Positions 27,005-36,893 of a DNA stretch of 64,000 bases are shown here, piece after piece. The DNA is from Deinococcus aetherius (GTDB lineage: Bacteria; Deinococcota; Deinococci; Deinococcales; Deinococcaceae), in NCBI RefSeq assembly GCF_025997855.1, contig NZ_AP026562.1:491001-555000 (forward strand). Reading direction: 5' to 3'. Position numbers and translations under genes: made by a program. Positions within the stretch are counted from its first letter, which is position 1. Each line of letters opens with the position of its first letter. The notes below the pieces were generated by a model, which worked only from the letters and a program-made list of their open reading frames with translations, was not told the DNA's origin and searched no databases.

Positions 27005-29482
27005 ATGCTGATCGCAACCCACGTCTCAAGACTGAAATGGATGACCGCCGCCGTCCTCACGCTGGGCCTGCTGTCGTCCGGGTGTGCCGAGCCCGGGGCA
27101 GTCCGGGCCCAGACGACACCCGGCCCCTCCACCTCCGCCCGCGCGCTCAAGGTCATGCCGCTGGGGGACTCGATCACGGACGGGTACAACGTTCCGGGTG
27201 GTTACCGGACCGAGCTGTACCGCAGGCTGTCCGGGCAGGTGCCCGGGCTCAACTTCGTCGGCTCCCTGCAAAATGGCCCCGGCACCCTGGCCGACCGTGA
27301 TCACGAGGGTCACAGCGGGTGGCGCATCGACGAACTCGCCGCCCAGGTGGACCAGTGGCTGGACCGCTCTCAGCCCGATGTCGTTCTCCTGATGATCGGC
27401 ACCAACGACATCATCCAGAACCGTGACGTGCCGGGGGCTCCGGCCCGGCTGGGCCGTCTGCTCGACCAGATGTTCGCCCGACGTCCGGACCTGCGGATTC
27501 TGGTCTCTTCCCTTCCTCCCCTGCAAAATCCGGGGGAGAACCGCCGGGTGGAGCAGTACAACGCGGCCATCCCCGGGCTGGTCAAGAGTCGGGCCGATGG
27601 GGGCAGGAAGATCACCTTCGTGAATGCGGGGGCCGCGCTCACCCTCGCCGACCTGGCGGACGGGGTTCATCCCACTGCGAGCGGCTACAACAAGCTCGCG
27701 GGCCTCTGGTACCAGGCCCTGCGTCAGACGCCGGGGGTGGTCCGGGTGCAGCCGGTGCCTGACCGTGTCTTCCTGGAGCCCGCGCCGGGTGGAAGCGTTG
27801 TCAACGAGTCCGGCGCCTCCCGGGGACAGGCGGTGGGGTTGTGGTCGGCGGACCACCGGGCCCGGTTCGTGGTGCCCGCTACCCTGCCCGCCGGCTCCTA
27901 CGCCCTGGGTCTGACCGCCCGCGCCGACGAGTACCGGGGCTGGCCTGTCGTCGCGTTGAAGCGGGGGAACACCCGGATCGGCACCGCCACCCTGACCTCG
28001 AAGACCTACGCCACCTACGCCCTGGGCACCGTCTCCCTCGCTCCCGGACAGGTTCTGGAGGTGGAATTCACTAACGACGCGCTCGGCAGCCGGGCGGGCG
28101 AGGACCGCAATGCCATCGTTGATCACCTCACCCTGGTCCCGGCCCGGGCCCGCGCCTCACAGAACACGGCACAGAACACGGCCCGGACCGCTCAGCCGAC
28201 AGCGACCGGGGGCCGCCTGACTGTCTCACCCGACGGGAGGCGGCTGGAGTACGCGGACGGGCGGCCCTTCCTGTACTGGGCCGACACCGGCTGGGAACTG
28301 TTTCACCGCCTGAACCGCGACGACGCGCGCCAGTATCTCCAGAGGCGCAAGGAGCAGGGCTTCACGGTGATCCAGGCCGTGGCCCTCGCCGAACTCGACG
28401 GCCTCACCAAGCCCAATGCCCAGGGCGACCTGCCGCTCGTCGGCAAGGACCCCGCCCGCCCCGCCGTGACCCCGGGGAGCAGTCCCAATGACCCCGCGCA
28501 GTACGACTACTGGGACCACGTGGACTATGTGGTGGACCAGGCCGCCTCGCTGGGGCTGGTCGTCGCGCTGCTGCCCAGCTGGGGCCGTTGGGTGAACAAC
28601 GAGCCGATCTTTACCCCGGCCTCGGCCAGGAGTTACGGGACCTTCCTGGGGAAGCGGTACAAGGACAAGCCGGTGATCTGGGTGATGGGGGGAGACCGGG
28701 TTCCCGAGACGGCCGCACACTCCGAGGTCTGGCGAGCGCTGGCCGAGGGCATCGAGCAGGGCGTCGGGGGGCGGGACCGGGCATTGATCACCTACCACCC
28801 GCACGGGGGCAAGACCTCCGCCGAGTATTTTCACGACGAGCCGTGGCTGGATTTCAACATGTGGCAAACCGGCCACTGCCGCGATCAGCAGGAGGCGGCC
28901 AAGCTGCTGAGCACCTTCGGGCGCACTCCGGTCAAGCCGGTGATCAACGCCGAGCCGGTGTACGAGAACCACGCGGTCTGCCACGATGAGGACAACGGCT
29001 TCGCCGACGAGGTAGACGTGCGGAACGTCGCGTACTGGAGCATGTTCGCGGGCGCAGCGGGGCACAGCTACGGCCACCGCATCATCTGGGGCTTCGACGT
29101 GTACAGCGGCGATAAGGCGTGGCTCAAAGCGATGCAGGCGCCGGGGGCACGGCAGTTGGGGTACCTGAAGCGGCTGCTGGAGTCCCGCCCGGCCCAGGGG
29201 CGGGTGCCCGACGAGACGCTGGTGAAGGGGAGTTTCACGGGCACGCGGCCCGTCGTGTCGCTGCGCGGGCAGGACTACGCCTGGGTGTACCTACCGGACG
29301 GCGGCGCGGCCACCGTGACGCTGGGGCGGGTGGGGGGCCAGCGGGTCCGGGCGGCGTGGTTCAATCCCCGCACCGGGAACAGGGCGACGATAGGCACCTT
29401 CACGAACTCCGGCGAGCGTGCCTTCTCCTCCCCCTCGAAGGGTCATGGCCAGGACTGGGTGCTGCTGATCGAGCGGGCCTGA
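27005..29482 (+). CDS. Secreted fusion: SGNH/GDSL esterase + CBM-like domain + GH140-type (DUF4038) apiosidase + C-terminal domain
   Basis: Lipoprotein of 825 aa (lipobox LSSGC, Cys27). About residues 48-235 are an SGNH hydrolase: MPLGDSITDGY with nucleophile Ser56, GTNDI in block III and DGVHPTASGYN with the catalytic Asp and His. About 250-380 look like a beta-sandwich CBM. From about 400 a DUF4038/GH140-like TIM barrel begins (RRLEYADGRPFLYWADTGWE, VIWVMGGDRVPE, KPVINAEPVYENH). The tail (about 735-822) fits the collagen-binding-like/DUF5605 domain. GH140 members release apiose-containing units from pectin RG-II. The esterase would remove acetyl groups from the same chain. ATG 27005 is chosen for the signal peptide and AAGGAGAG. 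Confidence 0.85.
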   Translation: MLIATHVSRLKWMTAAVLTLGLLSSGCAEPGAVRAQTTPGPSTSARALKVMPLGDSITDGYNVPGGYRTELYRRLSGQVPGLNFVGSLQNGPGTLADRDHEGHSGWRIDELAAQVDQWLDRSQPDVVLLMIGTNDIIQNRDVPGAPARLGRLLDQMFARRPDLRILVSSLPPLQNPGENRRVEQYNAAIPGLVKSRADGGRKITFVNAGAALTLADLADGVHPTASGYNKLAGLWYQALRQTPGVVRVQPVPDRVFLEPAPGGSVVNESGASRGQAVGLWSADHRARFVVPATLPAGSYALGLTARADEYRGWPVVALKRGNTRIGTATLTSKTYATYALGTVSLAPGQVLEVEFTNDALGSRAGEDRNAIVDHLTLVPARARASQNTAQNTARTAQPTATGGRLTVSPDGRRLEYADGRPFLYWADTGWELFHRLNRDDARQYLQRRKEQGFTVIQAVALAELDGLTKPNAQGDLPLVGKDPARPAVTPGSSPNDPAQYDYWDHVDYVVDQAASLGLVVALLPSWGRWVNNEPIFTPASARSYGTFLGKRYKDKPVIWVMGGDRVPETAAHSEVWRALAEGIEQGVGGRDRALITYHPHGGKTSAEYFHDEPWLDFNMWQTGHCRDQQEAAKLLSTFGRTPVKPVINAEPVYENHAVCHDEDNGFADEVDVRNVAYWSMFAGAAGHSYGHRIIWGFDVYSGDKAWLKAMQAPGARQLGYLKRLLESRPAQGRVPDETLVKGSFTGTRPVVSLRGQDYAWVYLPDGGAATVTLGRVGGQRVRAAWFNPRTGNRATIGTFTNSGERAFSSPSKGHGQDWVLLIERA

Positions 29483-29552
29483 GGCGAGCACTCGCCCTGA
29501 TCGCCCCGGGGTTCATGCAGACGAGTCTGGTCCACCACTCCGGCAGAAGGAG

Positions 29553-29587
29553 AACGTCGCCTGCTCCAGCAAGAGCAAGGCGGCGTT
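29553..29587. terminator. Hairpin between the convergent fusion gene and copA
   Basis: AACGTCGCCTGCTC pairs with GAGCAAGGCGGCGTT around CAGCAA with one bulge and one wobble. It lies 70 bp after the fusion gene stop and 34 bp from the copA stop. No T-run follows. Confidence 0.45.
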
Positions 29588-29620
29588 TCGTCTGTGGATG
29601 AAGCCGACTGGAGGCCCGAT

Positions 29621-32128
<2,508 letters not shown>

Positions 32129-32138
32129 CTCTGCCTCC

Positions 32139-32158
32139 TATCCCCCCGGGGGGGATCA
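32139..32158. promoter_or_regulatory. CsoR operator for copA
   Basis: TATCCCCCCGGGGGGGATCA, an almost perfect GC palindrome with TATC and GATCA edges, as is usual for CsoR/DUF156 repressors. It is located between the copA -10 and the start codon. Confidence 0.75.
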
Positions 32159-32165
32159 TGGAAAG

Positions 32166-32194
32166 AGCATAGGCCAAGAGGTCGGGCAAGGCAA
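32166..32194 (-). promoter_or_regulatory. copA promoter
   Basis: On the minus strand TTGCCT (32194-32189), 17-bp spacer, TATGCT (32171-32166). Transcription should begin near 32160, at the edge of the CsoR site. Confidence 0.6.
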
Positions 32195-32245
32195 GTCTTT
32201 TCTCGGTCGTTGAGGGAGAGTGAAAGCCAAGTCCGTCGCTTCCCC

Positions 32246-32274
32246 TTGAAACCCTCCCGGGGGGGCTGTATCCT
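32246..32274 (+). promoter_or_regulatory. copZ-csoR promoter with embedded CsoR operator
   Basis: TTGAAA (32246-32251), 17-bp spacer, TATCCT (32269-32274). The GC palindrome ACCCTCCCGGGGGGGCTGTA (32251-32270) fills the spacer, so CsoR would block polymerase directly. The copZ ATG begins only 6 bases after the -10, which implies a leaderless transcript. Confidence 0.7.
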
Positions 32275-32280
32275 TCTGCC

Positions 32281-32484
32281 ATGACGACGGAACTGACGGT
32301 TACCGGAATGAGCTGCGGCCACTGCGAGAAGGCGGTCACCGGCGCCCTGAAGAGCGTGCCCGGGGTGCAGGATGTGCGTGTGGACCTGCAAGGCGGCACG
32401 GCGACGGTGCAGGGCGAGGCTGACCCCCAGGCGCTGATCGCCGCTGTGGCCGAAGAGGGCTACGGGGCTCAGGTGCGCGGTTGA
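32281..32484 (+). CDS. copZ: Copper chaperone
   Basis: 67-residue HMA-domain metallochaperone that carries Cu(I) to CopA. The metal motif is GMSCGHCEKAV with Cys12 and Cys15. The rest follows the ferredoxin-like beta-alpha-beta fold (VTGALKSVPGVQDVRVDLQG, ALIAAVAEEGYGAQV). It has no ribosome binding site, and the -10 box sits right before it, so it is probably leaderless. csoR follows 1 base after its stop. Confidence 0.93.
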   Translation: MTTELTVTGMSCGHCEKAVTGALKSVPGVQDVRVDLQGGTATVQGEADPQALIAAVAEEGYGAQVRG

Positions 32485-32485
32485 C

Positions 32486-32800
32486 ATGACCCAAGCCAAG
32501 ACCGAGCCTGCCGCTCACATGGGGCATCACCTGTGTATGCCCGAGGACGCCCGCAAGCGCGCTGCCCGGCGCCTGAAGATTGCCCGGGGGCACCTCGACA
32601 GCATCGTGACGATGCTGGAGCAGGAGGATGCTTACTGTGTGGACGTGTTGCGGCAGATCAAGGCGGTGCAGGGGGCGCTCTCGGGCGCGGGGGAGGTCGT
32701 GCTGCGCGGCCACCTCGAAGCCCACGTCGCCACCGCCTCCACCCGGGGGGACAGTGTGGAGATCGTCGAGGAACTGATGGAAGCCCTCAAGTACACCTGA
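32486..32800 (+). CDS. csoR: Copper-sensing repressor CsoR
   Basis: 104-residue all-helical repressor of the DUF156 family that releases DNA when Cu(I) binds. The copper ligands read as Cys51 (EDAYCVDVLRQ), His76 and His80 (RGHLEAHV). This is the C-H-H pattern known for Thermus CsoR rather than the C-H-C of Mycobacterium and Bacillus. An N-terminal HMGHHLCMPE adds further possible metal ligands. It is cotranscribed with copZ and presumably represses both copZ-csoR and copA. Confidence 0.93.
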   Translation: MTQAKTEPAAHMGHHLCMPEDARKRAARRLKIARGHLDSIVTMLEQEDAYCVDVLRQIKAVQGALSGAGEVVLRGHLEAHVATASTRGDSVEIVEELMEALKYT

Positions 32801-33005
32801 ACGGCGGAGCTTGGACCGGTGGGCGGTCAACCTGGCTGCCCACCGCGTTCTTCGGGCGCTGTTCCCCGGTCGGGGGAGCGGATTACGTACGCTGGCCGGA
32901 GAGGTCCGCTCCGTCCGCTGCCCCACTCCCGGGTCGTGGGGAGTGGCTGCGCCGCCGGGCGGGCCACGCCTCCGCCCGCACGGGGTACCCTGAAGGGGGG
33001 ACAGG

Positions 33006-33366
33006 ATGAGTCAGGACCGTGCCCAGCCGCTCGCCACCGTCTAGAGACTTCCCTCGCTGCGCTTCGGGGGCAACGGGGCCCTGATGGCGGCCCTGTTCGT
33101 CCTGACCTGCGCCCTGATGCTCAGCGTGCCCTGCTCGCCGGGCTCGGCGCCCTGTACGTCCTGGTCGCCATCGTCGGCTTCGCGGCGGTGCAGTGCCGGG
33201 GCGGCGTCGCCCGGGGACTGGTGTACCTGGGCACGCAGCATCTGCTCGGCATGGAGCTGATGGCGCTCGGCGGTATCGGGGTCGGCAACACCCTGCTCCT
33301 GCTCCTCGTGCTCAGCCAGGCCACCCGGGTCCTGTCGCTGGGGTGGGACGAGCGTGCTGGGCAAGC
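33006..33366 (+). pseudogene. Small multi-pass membrane protein, broken
   Basis: The frame from ATG 33006 (MSQDRAQPLATV) meets a TAG after 12 codons. The same frame then continues RLPSLRFGGNGALMAALFVL, and after a one-base shift near 33125 it continues ALLAGLGALYVLVAIVGFAA and LLLLLVLSQATRVLSLGWDE. Together these would make a protein of about 110-120 aa with three or four membrane helices. A GGGGGGACAGG ribosome binding site lies before the ATG. One nonsense codon and one frameshift make it a pseudogene. The family is not recognised. Confidence 0.5.
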
Positions 33367-33581
33367 TCGGGGTGCGCGACCGGACCCGGGCCGCCCTCCA
33401 GGCGCGGGCCCTCGGGCTGCTTTGACGCCTGTCGGCGTTCGGACACCCGCGACCGGGGATTCCGGCCTGAGCGTCAGGAGGAGGGGCCAAGGGCGGGGTC
33501 ATGGGGTGGAGGGCTCATGGGCCACAGCCAGGCCGCCCTCTCCGGGGTACGGGCGCCTCGCGGCGGGCCGCGCTCGCCCCC

Positions 33582-34169
33582 TCACCCGTGGAAATGGAAG
33601 CGCCGCGCGCCGTCCCTGGAGGTCAGGTACGCGATCTCCCGCAGTCCCGCCGCCTCGTAGACGGCCCGCTGGGCCTCCGCTCCGCGCCGGGAGCCGTACA
33701 CCACCCCCTCGAACCACCAGGCCTCCGCCAGCCAGCGGCGCACCGCCTCCAGGAACTCCCGCTCGAGGGCCTCGGTCGTGCCGCGCCGCAGCCAGGACTC
33801 CACCCGCACCCCGGCCCGCGCGAGCACCTCCCGCTCGGCATCACTCACGTGGTAACTGTCCAGGAAGGGCGCCACCTCGCTGAGGTAGAGCGAGCCCAGC
33901 AGCGTCCGCTCATCCGGCGTGAAGACGCTGAAGCCGTAAGCCTCGTCCCGGTCGTGCTCGCCGATGTGCATGTGCAGGTCTTCGAGGTTGGCCTGCGGGG
34001 TGAAGCTGTCCTCGGGCCACTCGGAGTCGCTCCAGACGCGCAACTCGTGCCTGGAGTCCATGACGGCCTCGTAGTCGAGGGCGTTGTCCTCCGGCCGCTG
34101 GCGGCGCAGCGTGAAGTGCGGGGTGACGAGGAAGTCGGGCACGGGAAGGTGATTCGGGTTCAGGGGCAT
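33582..34169 (-). CDS. GNAT-family N-acetyltransferase
   Basis: 195 aa acetyltransferase of the RimJ/RimL-like group using acetyl-CoA. Visible elements are the N-terminal FTLRRQRPEDNALDYEAVMD, the core strand RTLLGSLYLSEVAPFLDSYH, the helix EREFLEAVRRWLAEAW and the C-terminal AQRAVYEAAGLREIAYL. The canonical acetyl-CoA Q/RxxGxG/A loop is not clear, so it is a divergent member. A single gene on the minus strand; the substrate is unknown. Confidence 0.75.
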   Translation of the reverse strand: MPLNPNHLPVPDFLVTPHFTLRRQRPEDNALDYEAVMDSRHELRVWSDSEWPEDSFTPQANLEDLHMHIGEHDRDEAYGFSVFTPDERTLLGSLYLSEVAPFLDSYHVSDAEREVLARAGVRVESWLRRGTTEALEREFLEAVRRWLAEAWWFEGVVYGSRRGAEAQRAVYEAAGLREIAYLTSRDGARRFHFHG

Positions 34170-34297
34170 GGAGTCAACCTACCCGGCCCGGCATGGTCGG
34201 CGGATGGCAGCGGGGTCGGCCGTCCGTGGCGAACCGCAGACACACGATGGGGGAGCGCCTTACGCCCGCGCTTTTCCCCTCTTGCCGCCGCCCCCGG

Positions 34298-34690
34298 TCA
34301 TTCCAGGCGGCGCACCAGGGCCACGTGGTCCTCCCTGAATCCGGCCCGTTCGGAGAAGGCCCGCGCCCGGGTGTTGTTCCGGGACGTTTTCGACTTCACC
34401 TTGGCGGCGTCCATCAGGAAGCGGCCGACGCCCCGGCCCTCCGCCCCCCGGCCACGGCAAGGTTCTTGCCGAAGGCGCTCCGCTCCCCAGGCTTCCGGTA
34501 CAGCAGGGTGAAGCCGAGCGGCTCCTCCCCCTCGTCCTGCGCGGGTCAGGACCGCCGACCCCTCCTCGGGCCCGTGGAAGACGCCCCGGAACAGGTTCTC
34601 GTAGCTCGCCGCGAGCGCCGCCCGGTCCCGCCAGGCAGGGGCGGTGGCGGTCAGGCGTGGGACCAAGCGGAGCAGGAAGGGGAGACCCCG
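34298..34690 (-). pseudogene. GNAT acetyltransferase pseudogene
   Basis: Pieces of one GNAT protein occur in shifting minus-strand frames: APAWRDRAALAASYENLFRG at the N-terminal side, then GEEPLGFTLLYRKPGERSAF in another frame, then GRGVGRFLMDAAKVKSKTSR and NTRARAFSERAGFREDHVAL at the C-terminus. The acetyl-CoA loop GRGVGR is present. At least two frameshifts separate the parts. Confidence 0.65.
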
Positions 34691-34708
34691 CGTGGTGGGC
34701 GTGTCTAC

Positions 34709-34858
34709 GTGCTGCGCGTGTGGTACGAGGGGGAGGCCCCGACGCGGCGGCGGCACTGGCGGGCGTCCCCGCGCGAGGGGACCGACGGCGAGCGGCGGCA
34801 CTTCGCCAGCATCGACGACTGCATCGAGCACCTCTCCGGCGAACTCGCGCGGCGCTGA
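34709..34858 (+). CDS. Small hypothetical protein
   Basis: A coding-looking frame ends VLRVWYEGEAPTRRRHWRAS then REGTDGERRHFASIDDCIEH and LSGELARR before TGA. It looks like a short cytoplasmic protein of about 50 residues. The start is uncertain: GTG 34709 is used here, but the frame is open upstream to include RVY before it. No ribosome binding site is clear. No family is recognised. Confidence 0.45.
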   Translation: MLRVWYEGEAPTRRRHWRASPREGTDGERRHFASIDDCIEHLSGELARR

Positions 34859-34986
34859 GGAGCGGGCATTCACAGGGGGCACGCCCTTCGCGCGGGGGGG
34901 TGCCCCTTCCCCCTGGGGCCGCGTCATCCTCCAATCATCCGCTGCCCCGTACGCTGCGGGCACGCCTAAAGGCGACGGAGGACCCC

Positions 34987-35382
34987 ATGAACCGAACGAC
35001 CCGCACCCTGACCGCCCTGCTCGGCCTCACCCTCACCCTCGGCGCCGGAGCCGTCCCCGCCGCCCGCACCATCAGCGGGACGATCACGGCGGCGGGCGGG
35101 CACTCCCTCAAGGACACGGTGGTCATCGCCTGCCCGAAAGGGGACTGCGACTCGGACGACGTGAAGGGCATGGTCGTCGAGAGCACGGGCGCGACCACCA
35201 CCTTCACCCTGGGGGACCTCGACGACGTGGACTACGCGATCTACGCGGTGCAGGACAACGACGGCGACGAGGACGTGAGCGCGGGCGACTGGGTGGACCG
35301 CAACCTCGCCCAGGAGAAGGAGGCGGCGCTGGTGAAGATCGGCACGAAGACCGTCAAGCTCGAACTCGTGGAAGTGAAGTGA
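34987..35382 (+). CDS. Secreted hypothetical protein (131 aa)
   Basis: The signal peptide is MNRTTRTLTALLGLTLTLGAGAVPAA. The mature part looks like a beta-sandwich: ARTISGTITAAGGHSLKDTV, IACPKGDCDSDD, TTTFTLGDLDDVDYAIYAVQ, then acidic DNDGDEDVSAGDW. It resembles carboxypeptidase-regulatory/EF-hand-like secreted modules but is not assigned. GGAGG lies just before the ATG, with TACGCT further upstream. The next secreted gene begins 5 bases after its stop, so they form a two-gene operon. Confidence 0.7.
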   Translation: MNRTTRTLTALLGLTLTLGAGAVPAARTISGTITAAGGHSLKDTVVIACPKGDCDSDDVKGMVVESTGATTTFTLGDLDDVDYAIYAVQDNDGDEDVSAGDWVDRNLAQEKEAALVKIGTKTVKLELVEVK

Positions 35383-35387
35383 CGAAC

Positions 35388-35855
35388 ATGAAAACTCTCC
35401 TTGCCCTGATCGCCCTGTCCGCCGCCGCGACCAGCCTCGCCGCGCCCACCACGCCCACGATCCTCGACGCGAAGCCCTCGGCCATCGTGGACCTGCTGAA
35501 AAACGAGGGCTACAAGCCCGAATTCAAGCCCGGCGACGACAAGACCTCGCCCTCCATCACCGTGAAATCTGAGGGCAACTCGTTCTACCTGTACTTCACG
35601 GGCTGCAAGGACGGGGTGTGCAAGCGCCTGAGCACCACGAACGGCTTCGAGCGCCCCAGCAAGGCCGACGACCTCGCCGCCAAGATCACCGCCTGGAACG
35701 CCAAGTGGTACAGCCAGGCCTACGAGGAGAAGGACGGCTCCGTGTACCTCGACGCCTCCTACGTCCTGACGGGCGGTTTCACCGCCGCCAACTTCCTCGC
35801 GTGGTTCGACGCGTACAAGACCGAGTACGACGAATTCACGAACACGATCTACTGA
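35388..35855 (+). CDS. Secreted YbjN-like protein
   Basis: 155 residues with the signal peptide MKTLLALIALSAAATSLAAP. The mature domain (SAIVDLLKNEGYKPEFKPGD, NSFYLYFTGCKDGVCKRL, AKITAWNAKWYSQAYEEKDG, LDASYVLTGGFTAANFLAWF) matches the YbjN fold. YbjN-type proteins are chaperone-like and related to type III secretion chaperones by fold, but here the protein is exported. It follows the other secreted gene by 5 bp and has only a weak ribosome binding site, so translation is probably coupled. Confidence 0.75.
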   Translation: MKTLLALIALSAAATSLAAPTTPTILDAKPSAIVDLLKNEGYKPEFKPGDDKTSPSITVKSEGNSFYLYFTGCKDGVCKRLSTTNGFERPSKADDLAAKITAWNAKWYSQAYEEKDGSVYLDASYVLTGGFTAANFLAWFDAYKTEYDEFTNTIY

Positions 35856-35871
35856 CACGTCCCCTTCCAGG

Positions 35872-35895
35872 GCGGGGTTCCTGCGGGAGCCCCGC
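35872..35895 (+). terminator. Terminator after the secreted-protein pair
   Basis: GCGGGGTTCC and GGAGCCCCGC make a 10-bp stem with one wobble around TGCG, 16 bases after the stop, followed by TCCTTCG. Confidence 0.6.
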
Positions 35896-36076
35896 TCCTT
35901 CGTGCTGCTGGAGTGAGCCTTCTGTTCCCGGCGCTCCCCGCCGCCTGAGGTGGGCTCCGCCCCGATTTTGCCGGCTCTTTGGCAGGACCGTCCATCCTCG
36001 CCCGCCGTTGGGAAATCCGGGGACGGTGACTCACGGGTACGGCGGCCCCGAGCACGCACCGTTACCCCCGGCCCGG

Positions 36077-36082
36077 TACGAT
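36077..36082 (+). promoter_or_regulatory. -10 box directly before ugpQ
   Basis: TACGAT with 7 bases to the ATG at 36090, which places the transcription start at or next to the start codon (leaderless). No clear -35 was found. Confidence 0.45.
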
Positions 36083-36089
36083 GCCGGGC

Positions 36090-36761
36090 ATGACCCTTCC
36101 CCTCCTGCTCGGCCACCGGGGCTCTCCCCGGCGGCACCGTGAGAACACCCTGGCGAGTTTCCAGGCAGCCCTCGACGCCGGGCTCGACGGCGTGGAACTC
36201 GACGTGCGGCGCCTCGCGGACGGCACGCTGGTGGTCCACCACGACGAGCGGCTCTTCGACGGGCGGAGACTGGCGGACCTGAACCGGGCGCAGCTCGCCC
36301 CCCATCCCGTGCCCACGCTGGAGGAGGTCTGCGGCTGGGCGGCAGACACGGGCGCGTACCTCAACGTGGAACTCAAGTACGAGTCCGCCCTCCCCGACGA
36401 CCGGGTGGCCCGCACCGCCGGGTTGCTGAGGCGGCACGGCCTGCTCGGTTCCACCATCGTGTCGAGCTTCAACCCCCTCTTCCTCGCCGCCCTGCGGAGG
36501 ACGGCGCCAGGGGTCGAGCGCGGCTTTCTGTTCGACCGCGCTCCGGGGGTGGCGCCCCTGGTCGCCGCCCGGCTCGGGGTGAGCGCCCTGCACCCGCGCC
36601 GCACCCTCGTCACGCCCGCGTTGATGGAGACGGCCCGGGGGCGGGGCTGGCGGGTCAACGTGTGGACGGTGAACGACCCGGACCTCGCGCGGCGCCTCGT
36701 GGACCTCGGGGTGGACGGGTTGATCGGGGACGTGCCGGAGGTGTTGCTCGCCGCGCGCTGA
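36090..36761 (+). CDS. ugpQ: Glycerophosphodiester phosphodiesterase
   Basis: Cytoplasmic GDPD of 223 aa that cleaves glycerophosphodiesters to glycerol-3-phosphate and an alcohol. Motifs include LLLGHRGSPRRHRENTLASF (catalytic His, Arg and Glu), DGVELDVRRLADGTLVVHHD (Glu, Asp, second His) and NVELKYES. The C-terminal VNVWTVNDPDLARRLVDLGV and DGLIGDVPE are typical. It is short and without a signal peptide, so it acts inside the cell on imported substrate. The ugpBAE importer starts 130 bp downstream. Confidence 0.92.
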   Translation: MTLPLLLGHRGSPRRHRENTLASFQAALDAGLDGVELDVRRLADGTLVVHHDERLFDGRRLADLNRAQLAPHPVPTLEEVCGWAADTGAYLNVELKYESALPDDRVARTAGLLRRHGLLGSTIVSSFNPLFLAALRRTAPGVERGFLFDRAPGVAPLVAARLGVSALHPRRTLVTPALMETARGRGWRVNVWTVNDPDLARRLVDLGVDGLIGDVPEVLLAAR

Positions 36762-36893
36762 AGCGGGTGGTATGCTGCGCTCACGAATCTCAATCTCGGT
36801 CCCGGCATGGGGCGTGGGCGCGGCAGACGGCCCGGCGCCCCGTGTGACGGGCCCCTGACCCCGACGCCGTACGCTCACTCCTCGGGAGGACTC

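Noticed and set aside
32139..32158. The C6G7 palindrome as a transcription terminator
   Set aside because: It lies between a promoter and the copA start and has a twin in the copZ promoter. Its position and form fit a CsoR operator.
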